64,000 bases of DNA from Pectobacterium wasabiae CFBP 3304 (GCF_001742185.1 NZ_CP015750.1:2852001-2916000), one strand, 5' to 3'; counted from the stretch's first letter, positions 20,234 to 32,365 are shown. Made by a program: numbers and translations. Notes: generated from the letters alone by a model not told the origin.

Positions 20234-21307
20234 ATGCAGAAAGATTCACTTAACAATATTAATATCAGTGCAGAACAGGTTTTGATTACTCCTGATGAAT
20301 TGAAAGCCAAGTTTCCACTTAACGATGCGGAACAATGCGATATTGCGCAGGCGAGATCAACCATTGCGGATATCATTCATGGCCGCGATGATCGATTGCT
20401 GATCGTTTGCGGGCCTTGCTCTATTCATGACACGGATGCTGCGCTGGAATATGCCCGTCGCTTGCAGTCGCTTGCTGCGGAATTAAGCGATCGCCTCTAC
20501 ATCGTGATGCGTGTTTATTTTGAAAAACCCCGCACAACCGTGGGTTGGAAAGGGCTTATTAACGATCCGTTTATGGATGGCTCATTTGATGTGGAAGCTG
20601 GGCTGCATATCGCTCGTGGGCTGCTATTGGAACTGGTGAATATGGGATTGCCGCTGGCGACAGAAGCGCTTGACCCAAACAGCCCGCAGTACCTGGGCGA
20701 TCTATTTAGCTGGTCAGCGATCGGCGCACGCACGACTGAATCTCAAACGCACCGCGAGATGGCTTCCGGCTTGTCGATGCCTGTCGGGTTCAAAAACGGT
20801 ACGGATGGTAGTTTGGGAACGGCGATCAACGCGATGAGAGCCGCTGCGATGCCGCATCGTTTTGTCGGTATTAATCAAACTGGGCAAGTGTGTTTGCTGC
20901 AAACGCAGGGGAACGTTGATGGGCACGTGATTCTGCGCGGTGGTAAAGAACCAAACTACAGTGCGCAGGATGTCGCCGAATGTGAAAAACAGATGCAGGA
21001 AGCAGGACTGAGACCTGCGCTGATGATAGATTGTAGCCACGGCAATTCGAACAAAGACTACCGCCGTCAGCCACTTGTTGTTGAATCTGCGATTGAGCAA
21101 ATAAAGGCAGGAAACCGCTCGATTATAGGGCTGATGCTGGAAAGTCACCTTAATGAGGGGAGCCAGTCTTCAGAACAACCGCGTTCAGATATGCGCTACG
21201 GTGTATCAGTGACGGATGCCTGCATCAGTTGGGAAAGTACAGAAACGTTGCTGCGTTCCGTTCATCAAGATCTGAGCGCCGCACGTGTGGAACATTCAGG
21301 AGAGTAA
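20234..21307 (+). CDS. aroF: DAHP synthase, tyrosine-sensitive
   Basis: The 357-residue class I DAHP synthase condenses phosphoenolpyruvate and erythrose 4-phosphate in the first step of the shikimate pathway. Diagnostic segments are LLIVCGPCSIHD near residue 55, the MRVYFEKPRTTVGWKGLINDP region near 92 and DCSHGNSNKDYRRQ near 264. Close resemblance to E. coli AroF and the operon with tyrA identify it as the tyrosine-inhibited isozyme rather than AroG or AroH. AGGAA precedes the ATG. tyrA begins seven bases after its stop. Confidence 0.96.
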   Translation: MQKDSLNNINISAEQVLITPDELKAKFPLNDAEQCDIAQARSTIADIIHGRDDRLLIVCGPCSIHDTDAALEYARRLQSLAAELSDRLYIVMRVYFEKPRTTVGWKGLINDPFMDGSFDVEAGLHIARGLLLELVNMGLPLATEALDPNSPQYLGDLFSWSAIGARTTESQTHREMASGLSMPVGFKNGTDGSLGTAINAMRAAAMPHRFVGINQTGQVCLLQTQGNVDGHVILRGGKEPNYSAQDVAECEKQMQEAGLRPALMIDCSHGNSNKDYRRQPLVVESAIEQIKAGNRSIIGLMLESHLNEGSQSSEQPRSDMRYGVSVTDACISWESTETLLRSVHQDLSAARVEHSGE

Positions 21308-21313
21308 CAAGAT

Positions 21314-22435
21314 ATGGTAGCTGAACTGACCGCATTACGTGATCAGATAGATGAGGTAGATAAGGAGCTTGTCGCGCTGTTATCACGTCGGTTGCGTTTG
21401 GTGGCGGAAGTGGGTGAAGTGAAAAGCCGCTATGGTTTGCCTATTTATGCGCCCGATCGTGAAGCGGCCATGCTCAGCTCACGTCGCAAGGAGGCCGCGT
21501 CGATGGGGGTTCCGCCGGATCTCATTGAAGATATCCTGCGGCGCACCATGCGCGAATCCTATTCCAGCGAGAACGACAAAGGTTTTAAAACACTGTGTCC
21601 ACAACTGCGTCCGGTTGTCATCATTGGTGGCCGTGGTCAAATGGGCAATCTGTTCGAGAAAATGCTGACGCTGTCGGGATATCAGGTGAGGATTCTGGAG
21701 CAAGATGACTGGCCGCGCGCTAATGAGCTGTTGTCTGATGCGGGTATGGTGATTGTCAGCGTGCCGATCCACGTTACTGAACAGGTTATTTCCCGTCTGC
21801 CAGCCTTGCCAGATGATTGTATTTTGGTTGATCTGGCGTCGGTAAAAAATGGCCCGCTTCAGGCAATGTTGGCGGCACATAGCGGTCCGGTGCTCGGTTT
21901 GCACCCGATGTTTGGGCCAGACAGTGGTAGTCTTGCCAAACAGGTTGTCGTTTATTGCGATGGCCGGCAACCGGAAGCCTACCAGTGGTTACTGGAGCAG
22001 ATTCAGGTGTGGGGCGCACGTCTGCATCGTATTAGCGCGGTCGAACACGATCAGAACATGATGTTTATTCAAGCACTGCGTCACTTCGCGACATTCGCCT
22101 ATGGCCTGCATTTAGCGGAGGAGAATGTGCAGATTGAACAGCTATTAGCGCTGTCATCGCCGATCTATCGTCTGGAATTGATTATGGTCGGGCGGTTGTT
22201 TGCACAGGATCCGCAACTGTATGCCGACATTATTATGTCTTCAGAGGATAATTTGGCGCTGATTAAGCGTTACTACAAACGTTTTGGCGAAGCGATTGAG
22301 TTACTGGAACAGACAGATAAAGCGGAATTTATCAGTAGCTTCAAGAAGGTCGAACACTGGTTTGGCGACTATGCCAAACGTTTTCAGGCTGAGAGTCGGG
22401 TGCTTTTGCGCCAGGCAAACGATATTCGCCAATAG
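21314..22435 (+). CDS. tyrA: Chorismate mutase / prephenate dehydrogenase (T-protein)
   Basis: The 373-residue bifunctional enzyme converts chorismate to prephenate and then to 4-hydroxyphenylpyruvate for tyrosine. An AroQ-type chorismate mutase domain ([20 protein letters not shown]) occupies about residues 1-90. The NAD-binding dehydrogenase domain begins with [17 protein letters not shown] near residue 99 and has GLHPMFGPD near 194. AGGAG precedes the ATG. It forms an operon with aroF and is convergent with pheA. Confidence 0.97.
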   Translation: MVAELTALRDQIDEVDKELVALLSRRLRLVAEVGEVKSRYGLPIYAPDREAAMLSSRRKEAASMGVPPDLIEDILRRTMRESYSSENDKGFKTLCPQLRPVVIIGGRGQMGNLFEKMLTLSGYQVRILEQDDWPRANELLSDAGMVIVSVPIHVTEQVISRLPALPDDCILVDLASVKNGPLQAMLAAHSGPVLGLHPMFGPDSGSLAKQVVVYCDGRQPEAYQWLLEQIQVWGARLHRISAVEHDQNMMFIQALRHFATFAYGLHLAEENVQIEQLLALSSPIYRLELIMVGRLFAQDPQLYADIIMSSEDNLALIKRYYKRFGEAIELLEQTDKAEFISSFKKVEHWFGDYAKRFQAESRVLLRQANDIRQ

Positions 22436-22484
22436 CTCGATTTGATCTTTTGAACAGTGTTGGAACGTTGAATTTTGTTTGAGA

Positions 22485-22516
22485 AGCCATCCGGGCGGAT
22501 ACCCGGATGGCTTTTT
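22485..22516. terminator. Terminator between tyrA and pheA
   Basis: AGCCATCCGGG and CCCGGATGGCT form a perfect 11-bp stem around CGGATA, followed by TTTTT on the plus strand. It lies between the convergent genes and may serve both. Confidence 0.9.
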
Positions 22517-22536
22517 CAATTATTCGTTCACATCGA

Positions 22537-23697
22537 TTATTCGTTTACATCAACAGGTACGACGTTTTCACTCGGGTAGCAGCCCAATACTTTTAACGAG
22601 CGAGTAATGGGGGATAATCCTTTTAGCGCTTTCTGCATGGCATCGCTGCGCAAATTAGCTTGCACATCAAGATAGAACATCTCTTCCCACGGGTTGCCGT
22701 TGATTGGTCTGGACTCCAGTTTGGTCATCACAATACCGTTATCACGCAATACTAGCAGTGCTTCTACCAATGCGCCTGACTGTTGGCCTGTCGCCATAAT
22801 CAGCGTAGTTTTCGCAGGCACTTGCTCAGTTACATCAATCGGCTTACGCGCTAATACGATGAAGCGAGTGATGTTTTGCGATTGATTTGCCAGATTATGT
22901 TCCAGTACTTGTAGCTGATAAAGCTGACCACCGGCTTCGCTACCGAGTGCTGCCGCTTTTGGTGAGTTAAGCGCCGCGACTTTCTCCATCGCCGCTGCGG
23001 TACTCTCACAGTATTCAATTTTCCAATGCGGGAAACGATTGATGAAGTGGCTGCACTGCTGGAACGGCTGAGGATGGCTATAAACCGTTTCGATTTGTTC
23101 CAGAGACGTATCGGTGGCGACCAAGACGCAGTGATTTATCGGGTTGGTTAATTCGCCGACGATGGATAACCCCGTGTGTTGCAGCAGATCATAAACATCG
23201 TTGATCGAACCGGAACTGGTGTTTTCAATCGGCAGAACCGCATAGTCGGCTTGCCCTGTTTCCACCATGTTGAAGATGTCTTGAAATTTCTGGCAACCAC
23301 ACTCAACCAATTGCTCAAAATGTCGCGCGGCATATTGGCGGGCCGCGAGATGAGAATAAGACCCCTTCGGACCAAGAAAGGCGACGCGGGCAGAGTGTGA
23401 CGTTGTTTGGTTGAGGTGGTGCTGTAAGAGCGCCTGCTGCGTCAGTACTGAATCTTCAATGACGAGTTGGAATAAACGAGTAATATAATGGCCATCAAGA
23501 TGATGCTTTTTCCCTGCGGCTGTCAGTTTGTCCAGTAAATCGCGTTCACGCTCCTTATCACGGATCGGGCGATGCGAATGTAACTTGCTGCGGGCAACGT
23601 CCAGCGCGAGTTCTCGTCTTTGTGCCAACAATTCAATTAATTGCAGATCCAATGCGCTGATGCGTTCTCGCAGTGCCAGTAATGGGTTGTCTGTCAT
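22537..23697 (-). CDS. pheA: Chorismate mutase / prephenate dehydratase (P-protein)
   Basis: The 386-residue bifunctional enzyme makes phenylpyruvate from chorismate for phenylalanine synthesis. An AroQ chorismate mutase domain ([20 protein letters not shown]) fills about residues 1-90, the dehydratase domain starts with [15 protein letters not shown] near 104, and the C-terminal ACT domain has the phenylalanine-binding KLESRP motif near 328. Length equals the E. coli enzyme. Expression is controlled by the pheL leader and attenuator directly upstream. Confidence 0.97.
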   Translation of the reverse strand: MTDNPLLALRERISALDLQLIELLAQRRELALDVARSKLHSHRPIRDKERERDLLDKLTAAGKKHHLDGHYITRLFQLVIEDSVLTQQALLQHHLNQTTSHSARVAFLGPKGSYSHLAARQYAARHFEQLVECGCQKFQDIFNMVETGQADYAVLPIENTSSGSINDVYDLLQHTGLSIVGELTNPINHCVLVATDTSLEQIETVYSHPQPFQQCSHFINRFPHWKIEYCESTAAAMEKVAALNSPKAAALGSEAGGQLYQLQVLEHNLANQSQNITRFIVLARKPIDVTEQVPAKTTLIMATGQQSGALVEALLVLRDNGIVMTKLESRPINGNPWEEMFYLDVQANLRSDAMQKALKGLSPITRSLKVLGCYPSENVVPVDVNE

Positions 23698-23726
23698 GAT
23701 GCTGTTACCTGTCTTATGTTCTTATA

Positions 23727-23754
23727 TAAAAAAAGCCTCCTAGTCAGGAGGCTT
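23727..23754 (-). terminator. pheA attenuator (transcription terminator)
   Basis: On the minus strand AAGCCTCC and GGAGGCTT form a stem around TGACTA followed by a run of T. It lies between pheL and pheA and is the terminator of the classical phenylalanine attenuation system. Confidence 0.93.
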
Positions 23755-23802
23755 TTTTGTTCGTCTTCGTATTCTTGCTCTTACGACGAATCGCCTCCCA
23801 AA

Positions 23803-23850
23803 TCAGGGGAAGGTGAAAAAGAATACGAAGAAGAACAGCTTATTGATCAT
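23803..23850 (-). CDS. pheL: phe operon leader peptide
   Basis: A 15-codon gene reads MINKLFFFVFFFTFP, with seven phenylalanines, followed by TGA. E. coli PheL is [15 protein letters not shown], so the pattern FFFxFFFTFP is kept. Slow translation through the Phe codons when charged tRNA-Phe is scarce prevents formation of the terminator at 23727-23754 and lets transcription enter pheA. It is too short for most gene finders. Confidence 0.95.
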   Translation of the reverse strand: MINKLFFFVFFFTFP

Positions 23851-24003
23851 ATTTGCTCGGTTAGTCAGGAAAATATCCAGTTTCTGAGCAGGTAAGGTAA
23901 CTGTTGGCTTTTCATCCTGTCAATACAAAATCGCCGAGCGCAATTTCAAACCCTGTATGCTATGGGGGCTTTAGGCCGCAGCGTGATGATTCGTAGTATG
24001 CAA

Positions 24004-24025
24004 AAACGCGCCCTTGGGCGCGTTA
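24004..24025 (-). terminator. Terminator after raiA
   Basis: ACGCGCCC and GGGCGCGT pair around TT and are followed by TTTTTG on the minus strand. Confidence 0.85.
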
Positions 24026-24048
24026 TATTGAGAGGAAGAGAATGGTGA

Positions 24049-24387
24049 TTACTCTTCTTGCGTCGGCTGTAAATTGGCTTCTTTGACGCCGGCTACCGCA
24101 CGTCTGGCTTCACCTTTATGCTGGAGTTTGTCCAACTGGCGTTCGAGCTTGGTAATTAGCTCATTGATGGCGGCATACATATCATCATGTTTGGCGCTGG
24201 CAACCAACGGGCCATTTGGCGTACTGATAGTGGCATCGGCCACAAAACCCTGCGGTTCTTTTGACAGAATAATATGCGGGTTGATCAACTGGGTTTGCCA
24301 CTTGTCCAGCTTAGAAAGACGGTCTTCGACATGTTGACGAATTGCGGGGGTGATATCCATTTGCTTACTGGTAATATTAATAGTCAT
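24049..24387 (-). CDS. raiA: Ribosome-associated inhibitor RaiA (YfiA)
   Basis: The 112-residue protein binds the decoding region of the 30S subunit in stationary phase or cold and blocks translation while preventing 100S dimers. It is very close to E. coli Rai[28 protein letters not shown] at the start and [21 protein letters not shown] at about residues 35-55, with the acidic-ended tail that sets RaiA apart from shorter HPF. AGAGAGG lies upstream of the ATG. The 323-bp gap to bamD (24388-24710) holds a TTGACA hexamer on the minus strand near 24490 but no gene. Confidence 0.95.
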   Translation of the reverse strand: MTINITSKQMDITPAIRQHVEDRLSKLDKWQTQLINPHIILSKEPQGFVADATISTPNGPLVASAKHDDMYAAINELITKLERQLDKLQHKGEARRAVAGVKEANLQPTQEE

Positions 24388-24660
24388 ATAAACTTACCTC
24401 TCTGCCTATGTCCGTCTTGGATAATTTCAGCATACCGCGAGTTGTGGCAAAAAGCGTGATATTGATCAGTTTTTTTCGTCACTTTTTGTCAAGAAAACGC
24501 GATTTGTGAAGCACCATTGGGAATAGAAGGGAAGTGCTTGAGAGGGCATCTGGCCTATGCCATTATTGATAGGATGTATTGAGGTTACCGCGCTGCTGTT
24601 GATTCCCGCCAACCCTGTTTTTACTGCTCATCGACGTATAACGAACTGATAGAACCCATA

Positions 24661-24686
24661 AAAAAACGGCAACCGAAGCTGCCGTC
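24661..24686 (-). terminator. Terminator after bamD
   Basis: ACGGCA and TGCCGT form a stem around ACCGAAGC, with a run of six T following on the minus strand. Confidence 0.8.
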
Positions 24687-24710
24687 TCATTATTGGGTGT
24701 CACCGATCGT

Positions 24711-25445
24711 TTATGCCGGGTTAGCGGCAATCACTTTTGCGACTTTGTCCGCCTGTGCGGCCAGTTGTAGTTCGCGGTAGGCGCTTTCCATCAACGGCAG
24801 GGCATTTTTTGTTGCCTGGGTATCAGGGTAATCACGCAGCATTTGCTCAACGCGATTAACTACTGCCACATAAGCGCCGCGTTTCGTGTAGTATTGCGCG
24901 ACAGAAAGTTCATACTTGGCCAGACGCTCTTTGAGGTAAACCAAACGCTTGTTTGCGTCGGTGGCGTATTGGCTGTTCGGATATCCCTGAATGAGCTTGC
25001 TGAAATCCCGGAATGCGGTGCGGGCATACTGCGGGTCGCGATCGGAACGATCGACCCCGAAGAAGCCTTGTAACGCACTATCATCCAGCGCCATGTCGGT
25101 CAGACCGCGCATGTACAGGACATAATCCACGTTTGGATGGGTCGGGTTGAGCCGCAGGAAGCGGTCAATAGAAGCTTGGGCCAATGGCAGTTCTGCGGAT
25201 TTGTAGTAGGCGTAGATCAAATCCAACTGTACTTGCTGCGAATAGGGGCCAAAGGGATATCGGTTATCCAGTGCTTCCAACTGCGTGATGGCTGCTTTAA
25301 AGTTGCCGTCCTGCAGTTTTTGTTGAGCATTGGCATAGATTTCAGATGGCGGACTATCAGGAACCGCATCTTTGGAATTGCCGGAGCAGCCAGCCAGCGC
25401 CAGGCTCAACGTGGCGGCAGCCACCAGATATTTCATACGCGTCAT
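24711..25445 (-). CDS. bamD: Outer-membrane assembly lipoprotein BamD
   Basis: The 244-residue essential lipoprotein is part of the BAM complex that folds beta-barrel proteins into the outer membrane. The signal [20 protein letters not shown] has lipobox LAGC with acylated Cys20. The mature part is built of TPR-like helical repeats, with [23 protein letters not shown] near residues 59-81 and [17 protein letters not shown] near 100. Divergent from rluD, as in E. coli. Confidence 0.97.
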   Translation of the reverse strand: MTRMKYLVAAATLSLALAGCSGNSKDAVPDSPPSEIYANAQQKLQDGNFKAAITQLEALDNRYPFGPYSQQVQLDLIYAYYKSAELPLAQASIDRFLRLNPTHPNVDYVLYMRGLTDMALDDSALQGFFGVDRSDRDPQYARTAFRDFSKLIQGYPNSQYATDANKRLVYLKERLAKYELSVAQYYTKRGAYVAVVNRVEQMLRDYPDTQATKNALPLMESAYRELQLAAQADKVAKVIAANPA

Positions 25446-25579
25446 GACGTTTTGATTATCCTCAGAATGTTATTCCGGGAGGCTGTCCGTGAAGCTCCCG
25501 ATTTAGACCAGCTACAATAGTACATTATTTTAAACGGCGTCGCCGTCAAAACCCAACGTTAACGAAGAAGCTGCATAAT

Positions 25580-26557
25580 ATGGCACAACAAGTACAACTC
25601 ACCGCAACGGTGGCCGAATCTCAACTCGGACAACGTTTAGATCAGGCTTTGGCCGAATTGTTCCCTGATTATTCACGATCCCGCATAAAAGAGTGGATTC
25701 TTGAGAATCGGGTACAGATTAACGGCAATGTCATCAATAAGCCAAAAGAGAAAGTACTTGGCGGCGAATCGGTAGCCATTGATGCATTGATTGAAGAAGA
25801 AGCACGCTGGGAAGCACAGGATATCAAGTTGGATATCGTGTACGAAGATCAGGATATTCTGGTTATTAACAAACCCAGAGATCTGGTGGTTCACCCTGGT
25901 GCCGGTAATCCAGATGGCACGGTATTGAATGCTTTGTTACATCATTATCCTGAGATTGTCGATGTGCCCCGCGCCGGGATTGTGCATCGGCTTGATAAAG
26001 ATACTACCGGGCTCATGGTCGTCGCGAAAACCGTGCCGGCACAGACGCGTCTCGTTGAGGCGTTGCAGGCACGCGAAATCACTCGTGAGTATGAGGCCGT
26101 CGCGATTGGTTCGATGACGGCAGGCGGCATGGTCGAGCAACCTATCGCCCGTCACGCAACTAAGCGTACTCACATGGCGGTGCACCCGATGGGCAAGCCG
26201 GCAGTCACGCATTACCGCATCATGGAACATTTCCGCGCGCATACCCGCTTACGACTGCGGTTGGAAACGGGACGCACCCACCAGATTCGTGTGCATATGT
26301 CACACATTAACCACCCACTGGTTGGCGATCAGTTATACGGCGGCCGCCCTCGTCCGCCAAAAGGCTCGTCGGATGATTTCATTGAGACGCTGCGTGGGTT
26401 CGATCGTCAGGCTCTGCACGCTACGATGCTACGCTTCTACCATCCTATTACCGGAATCCAAATGGAATGGCATGCGGCATTACCGCAGGATATGGTCGAT
26501 CTGATTGAGGCGCTGAAAGCCGATACTGAAGCGTTTAAGGATCAACTCGACTGGTAA
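25580..26557 (+). CDS. rluD: 23S rRNA pseudouridine synthase D
   Basis: The 325-residue enzyme makes pseudouridines 1911, 1915 and 1917 in helix 69 of 23S rRNA. An S4-like domain (LGQRLDQALAELFPDYSRSRIKEWI) fills about residues 16-80; the catalytic motif GIVHRLDKDTTGLMVVAKT near 133 carries the nucleophilic aspartate (HRLDKDT). The later segment RLETGRTHQIRVHMSHINHPLVGD is characteristic. It precedes pgeF by 43 bp in a likely operon. Confidence 0.96.
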   Translation: MAQQVQLTATVAESQLGQRLDQALAELFPDYSRSRIKEWILENRVQINGNVINKPKEKVLGGESVAIDALIEEEARWEAQDIKLDIVYEDQDILVINKPRDLVVHPGAGNPDGTVLNALLHHYPEIVDVPRAGIVHRLDKDTTGLMVVAKTVPAQTRLVEALQAREITREYEAVAIGSMTAGGMVEQPIARHATKRTHMAVHPMGKPAVTHYRIMEHFRAHTRLRLRLETGRTHQIRVHMSHINHPLVGDQLYGGRPRPPKGSSDDFIETLRGFDRQALHATMLRFYHPITGIQMEWHAALPQDMVDLIEALKADTEAFKDQLDW

Positions 26558-26600
26558 TACATTCAATTTGATCAATGCTGATTTATAGAGGTGACGGACT

Positions 26601-27326
26601 ATGCTGATATACCCCGACTGGCCTTTGCCAGAAAGTGTGAAATCTTGTAGTACGACGCGTGTTGGCGGACGTAGCGCGGCACCTTATGATTCGCTGAATT
26701 TGGGGAATCATGTGGGTGATGAACCCGCATACGTCACCGAAAATCGGCAAACGCTGGTGGCGCTGGCAGAGCTTCCTGCCATGCCACATTGGTTGGAACA
26801 GGTTCATGGTACTGATGTGATTCGTATCGGTGAGGCTTTGCCATCGGTTGTTTGCGGTGATGCTGCTTATACGGATAAGAAAGGTCAGGTTTGTGCGGTG
26901 ATGACGGCTGACTGTTTGCCGGTGCTTTTTTGTGCAGTCAACGGCGGTGAAGTGGCTGCTGCACATGCTGGTTGGCGGGGATTACACGCGGGTGTGCTGG
27001 AAGAAACGTTAGCTTGTTTCCGAGCTAAACCCGCGCAAATTATGGCGTGGCTGGGACCCGCTATCGGGCCTAAAGCCTTTGAGGTCGGCCCAGAAGTTAG
27101 AGACGCATTTATTCAGCATGATGCGGCAGCGGCCTCTGCATTTAGGCCTGAAGGAAACAAATTTTTTGCCGATATCTATCAACTGGCAAGTTTGTGTTTA
27201 CGCGCCGCAGGGATCACGCAAATTTTTGGTGGAAATTCCTGTACTGTGAGCGAGCCTCACAAATTTTTCTCTTATCGGCGCGATGGCGTGACTGGCCGCA
27301 TGGCAAGTTTAATCTGGCTGATATAA
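26601..27326 (+). CDS. pgeF: Peptidoglycan editing factor PgeF (YfiH), laccase-fold
   Basis: The 241-residue protein belongs to the DUF152/multicopper polyphenol oxidase-like family. In E. coli it prevents misincorporation of serine into the peptidoglycan stem peptide, while family members also act on purine nucleosides. Metal-site motifs are present: WLEQVHGTDV near residue 64, VMTADCLPVLFC near 100 and AAHAGWRGLHAGVLE near 116. It lies between rluD and clpB, the conserved order. Confidence 0.93.
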   Translation: MLIYPDWPLPESVKSCSTTRVGGRSAAPYDSLNLGNHVGDEPAYVTENRQTLVALAELPAMPHWLEQVHGTDVIRIGEALPSVVCGDAAYTDKKGQVCAVMTADCLPVLFCAVNGGEVAAAHAGWRGLHAGVLEETLACFRAKPAQIMAWLGPAIGPKAFEVGPEVRDAFIQHDAAAASAFRPEGNKFFADIYQLASLCLRAAGITQIFGGNSCTVSEPHKFFSYRRDGVTGRMASLIWLI

Positions 27327-27390
27327 CCTATTGAATTAAGGCGATCCAAGACAAGTAACGTTTAAATCCCGTCACGACTGGCAAAATAAC

Positions 27391-27419
27391 CTTGAAATTT
27401 TTGAGGGATGACCTCATTT
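27391..27419 (+). promoter_or_regulatory. Heat-shock (sigma-32) promoter of clpB
   Basis: CTTGAAA (27391-27397) is followed after 14 bp by CCTCATTT (27412-27419), matching the sigma-32 consensus CTTGAAA-N13/14-CCCCATnT apart from one base. It lies 40 bp before clpB. Confidence 0.85.
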
Positions 27420-27459
27420 AATCTCCAGTAGCAATTTTGACCAGTGTACGGGAGGTGTT

Positions 27460-29973
27460 ATGCGTCTGGATCGTCTTACCAACAAATTCCAACTTGCTCT
27501 TGCCGATGCCCAGTCTCTTGCCCTTGGGCGCGATCACCAGTTTATTGAATCACTTCATTTGATGAGCGCTTTGCTTCATCAGGACGGAGGAACTGTTGGT
27601 CCACTTCTGACTGTCGCAGGAGCCAATCTTAATCACCTGAAAGCTGAAATCGACCAGGCAATCACGCGTTTGCCGCAGGTTGAAGGCACTGATGGTGATG
27701 TCCAACCTTCTAACGAGTTAGTCCGCGCATTGAATATGTGTGACAAACTCGCGCAAAAGCGTGGTGATACCTTTATTTCCTCGGAACTTTTCGTGCTTGC
27801 TGCTCTGGAGTCTCGCGGCACGCTGGGGGATATATTGAAAAAGGCGGGTGTCACGCAGCAAGGTGTCACAAACGCGATTGATCAAGTGAGAGGAGGGGAG
27901 CAAGTGAACGATCAGGGGGCTGAAGATCAGCGCCAGGCATTAAAAAAATTCACGATTGATCTCACAGAACGTGCAGAACAAGGCAAGCTCGACCCGGTTA
28001 TCGGACGTGATGAAGAGATTCGCCGTACTATTCAGGTTTTACAACGTCGAACCAAAAATAACCCAGTATTAATCGGTGAGCCTGGCGTGGGTAAAACCGC
28101 GATAGTGGAAGGGTTAGCCCAGCGTATCGTTAATGGCGAAGTGCCTGAAGGCTTGAAAAACAAACGCGTACTTTCCCTGGATATGGGTGCGCTGGTGGCT
28201 GGTGCGAAATATCGCGGTGAGTTTGAAGAACGTTTGAAAGGCGTGCTCAACGATCTGTCCAAACAGGAAGGCAACGTCATTCTGTTTATTGATGAACTCC
28301 ATACGATGGTTGGTGCGGGTAAAGCCGATGGCGCGATGGATGCCGGCAATATGTTAAAACCTGCGCTGGCGCGTGGTGAACTGCATTGTGTCGGTGCAAC
28401 GACTCTGGATGAGTATCGGCAGTATATTGAAAAGGATGCCGCGCTTGAGCGTCGTTTCCAAAAGGTGTTTGTTGCGGAACCTACTGTTGAAGACACTATT
28501 GCGATTCTACGCGGGCTGAAAGAGCGCTATGAATTGCACCATCACGTACAAATCACTGACCCAGCGATTGTTGCGGCGGCAATGTTATCCCATCGTTATA
28601 TTGCGGATCGTCAGTTGCCGGATAAAGCCATTGACCTGATTGATGAAGCGGCATCCAGCATTCGTATTCAGATTGATTCAAAACCAGAGCCCCTTGATCG
28701 GCTTGAGCGCCGAATCATCCAGTTAAAGCTGGAGCAACAAGCGCTGAAAAAGGAATCTGATGAAGCTAGCCAGAAGCGGCTTGAATTGCTGAGCGCGGAG
28801 CTTGACCAAAAAGAGCGTGAATATTCCCAACAAGATGAAGAGTGGAAAGCAGAAAAAGCGTCACTCACGGGAACGCAGAATATTAAGGCTTCTTTAGAGC
28901 AAGCGAAAATTGTGCTGGAACAGGCTCGACGCCAGGGAGACTTGGGGAGAATGTCTGAACTGCAATACGGCAAAATCCCTGAGCTGGAAAAACAGTTAGC
29001 TGCAGCAACACAACAAGAAGGAAAAACGGTTCATTTGCTGCGTAATCGCGTTACTGATGCTGAAATCGCTGATGTGCTGGCGCGTTGGACTGGAATTCCC
29101 GTTTCCCGCATGTTGGAAAGCGAGAAAGAAAAATTATTGCGAATGGAAGATGAACTGCATCGGCGGGTGATTGGGCAGAACGAAGCCGTAGAAGCCGTTG
29201 CGAATTCTATCCGTCGTAGTCGGGCGGGGTTATCTGACCCTAACCGTCCGATTGGGTCGTTCCTGTTCCTCGGACCGACAGGCGTTGGGAAAACGGAACT
29301 TTGCAAAACGTTGGCGACTTTCCTCTTCGACAGTGATGATGCGATGGTCCGTATCGATATGTCTGAGTTTATGGAGAAACACTCGGTTTCACGTTTGGTC
29401 GGTGCGCCTCCTGGATATGTCGGTTACGAAGAAGGTGGATATCTGACAGAAGCGGTACGTCGTCGTCCTTATTCGGTCATCTTGCTGGATGAGATCGAAA
29501 AGGCACACCCTGATGTATTCAATATCTTGCTTCAAGTATTGGATGATGGTCGTCTTACTGATGGTCAGGGGCGAACGGTCGATTTTCGTAATACTGTCGT
29601 TATCATGACGTCAAACCTGGGATCTGACCTTATTCAGGAACGTTTCGGTGAGCGCAGCTATACCGAAATGAGAGATATGGTTCTTGACGTCGTTAGCCAT
29701 AGCTTCCGTCCTGAGTTTATTAACCGTATCGATGAAGTCGTCGTATTCCATCCACTGGGAAGGGCGCATATTACGTCGATCGCACAAATTCAGCTCCAGA
29801 GACTGTACAAGCGTCTTGAAGAGCGTGGATATAGCGTCACGATCGCGGATTCTGCTTTAGATATGCTCGGAGAGGTCGGGTTTGATCCTGTTTATGGTGC
29901 GCGTCCGCTTAAAAGAGCGATACAGCAACTGATAGAGAATCCACTCGCTCAGCAGATACTGGGGGGAAATTGA
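27460..29973 (+). CDS. clpB: Disaggregase ClpB, C-terminally truncated by a frameshift as read
   Basis: ClpB is the hexameric AAA+ disaggregase that works with DnaK to rescue aggregated proteins. The frame gives 837 residues: N domain (1-145), NBD1 with GEPGVGKTA near 206 and [11 protein letters not shown] near 276, the coiled-coil middle domain near 400-530, and NBD2 with GPTGVGKTE near 605 and [13 protein letters not shown]. It then ends ILGGN. Intact ClpB is 857 residues; the missing last 22 residues are encoded in the -1 frame straight after a G6 run (29961-29966). GGGAGG precedes the ATG. The lost tail is the last strand of the small domain, which matters for oligomerisation. Confidence 0.93.
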   Translation: MRLDRLTNKFQLALADAQSLALGRDHQFIESLHLMSALLHQDGGTVGPLLTVAGANLNHLKAEIDQAITRLPQVEGTDGDVQPSNELVRALNMCDKLAQKRGDTFISSELFVLAALESRGTLGDILKKAGVTQQGVTNAIDQVRGGEQVNDQGAEDQRQALKKFTIDLTERAEQGKLDPVIGRDEEIRRTIQVLQRRTKNNPVLIGEPGVGKTAIVEGLAQRIVNGEVPEGLKNKRVLSLDMGALVAGAKYRGEFEERLKGVLNDLSKQEGNVILFIDELHTMVGAGKADGAMDAGNMLKPALARGELHCVGATTLDEYRQYIEKDAALERRFQKVFVAEPTVEDTIAILRGLKERYELHHHVQITDPAIVAAAMLSHRYIADRQLPDKAIDLIDEAASSIRIQIDSKPEPLDRLERRIIQLKLEQQALKKESDEASQKRLELLSAELDQKEREYSQQDEEWKAEKASLTGTQNIKASLEQAKIVLEQARRQGDLGRMSELQYGKIPELEKQLAAATQQEGKTVHLLRNRVTDAEIADVLARWTGIPVSRMLESEKEKLLRMEDELHRRVIGQNEAVEAVANSIRRSRAGLSDPNRPIGSFLFLGPTGVGKTELCKTLATFLFDSDDAMVRIDMSEFMEKHSVSRLVGAPPGYVGYEEGGYLTEAVRRRPYSVILLDEIEKAHPDVFNILLQVLDDGRLTDGQGRTVDFRNTVVIMTSNLGSDLIQERFGERSYTEMRDMVLDVVSHSFRPEFINRIDEVVVFHPLGRAHITSIAQIQLQRLYKRLEERGYSVTIADSALDMLGEVGFDPVYGARPLKRAIQQLIENPLAQQILGGN

Positions 29974-30035
29974 TACCCGGTAAACCGATCACATTAGATG
30001 TTGAAGGCGAACAGATAGTCGCACGACAGAAATAA
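29967..30035 (+). pseudogene. clpB: Out-of-frame 3' end of clpB
   Basis: In the -1 frame relative to clpB the DNA encodes [20 protein letters not shown] plus QK and a TAA at 30033-30035. E. coli ClpB ends with the related [20 protein letters not shown]. Joining after the two glycines gives a normal 858-residue protein. The shift is at GGGGGGAAAT, so a sequencing slip, a one-base deletion or ribosomal slippage could each explain it. Confidence 0.9.
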
Positions 30036-30194
30036 TGTGAAATGGTAAGTCATTAACGGGGGGCATTTGCGAATGAATGTCCCCCGTCTTTATATCTCAA
30101 GCTCATATTATATTCATATTTTGTATGGGGAATGTTCTAAATGCTCTTTCCTGTCTTGTTTTTGAACGCTTGGGAAATAATTTGCATTTAGCGC

Positions 30195-30222
30195 TTGTCA
30201 GCAGCAGATAAGTCCCTATAAT
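30195..30222 (+). promoter_or_regulatory. rRNA operon promoter P1
   Basis: TTGTCA (30195-30200) and TATAAT (30217-30222) are 16 bp apart, followed by the GC-rich discriminator GCGCCTCC typical of rrn P1. It lies about 300 bp upstream of 16S. Confidence 0.88.
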
Positions 30223-30295
30223 GCGCCTCCATCGACACGGCGCTGTGACTCACAACCGGGTCGATAAAGAAAGAGAAAACGCTTTAAAATAAACG

Positions 30296-30323
30296 TTGAC
30301 TCTGAAGGTGATAAGCGTAACAT
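30296..30323 (+). promoter_or_regulatory. rRNA operon promoter P2
   Basis: TTGACT (30296-30301) and TAACAT (30318-30323) are 16 bp apart, about 100 bp after P1, the standard tandem arrangement. Confidence 0.8.
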
Positions 30324-30359
30324 ACGCCACCTCGCGAAGCAGATAACACCGCAACGCAC

Positions 30360-30371
30360 TGCTCTTTAACA
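30360..30371 (+). promoter_or_regulatory. rrn leader antitermination boxA
   Basis: TGCTCTTTAACA matches the NusB/S10-binding boxA of rrn leaders. Confidence 0.9.
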
Positions 30372-30522
30372 ATATAATCAGACAATCTGTGTGGGCACTC
30401 ACAAGACCGTATCTTAACGATATAAAAAGTCTTGAAGAGTGAACAACAGTAAATTCATTACGAATGAACAGTAACTAATTCTTTGAGCATCGCTGACGAG
30501 TTCAGCAAATCAAACAAATCTT

Positions 30523-32065
<1,543 letters not shown>

Positions 32066-32205
32066 CCAAAAAGATGTGTGTTGAGTGAAGTGCTCACACA
32101 GATTGTCTGATGAAAATACTGAGCAAGCGCACCTGTTGATGTCATGAGTGTAGACTCATGCTGACGCGATAGTACCGGATTTCTGATTCGGTACGGATTT
32201 ATCGT

Positions 32206-32281
32206 GTCCCCATCGTCTAGAGGCCTAGGACACTGCCCTTTCACGGCTGTAACAGGGGTTCGAATCCCCTTGGGGACGCCA
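32206..32281 (+). tRNA. tRNA-Glu (TTC) in the 16S-23S spacer
   Basis: A 76-nt tRNA with anticodon TTC in CCTTTCACGG and an encoded CCA. Having tRNA-Glu alone in the spacer matches E. coli rrnG, the operon at the same chromosomal position. Confidence 0.97.
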
Positions 32282-32353
32282 ATCCGATAATGAGTGAAAG
32301 ACATTATCACCGAATATCTTAAAGATGATTCTTCGGAGTCATGTTTACGATAT

Positions 32354-32365
32354 TGCTCTTTAACA
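32354..32365 (+). promoter_or_regulatory. Spacer boxA
   Basis: A second TGCTCTTTAACA lies about 145 bp before the 23S gene, as expected for the spacer antitermination signal. Confidence 0.88.

Noticed and set aside
20714..21148. Open frame antisense to aroF
   Set aside because: Shadow of a conserved gene with no independent signals.
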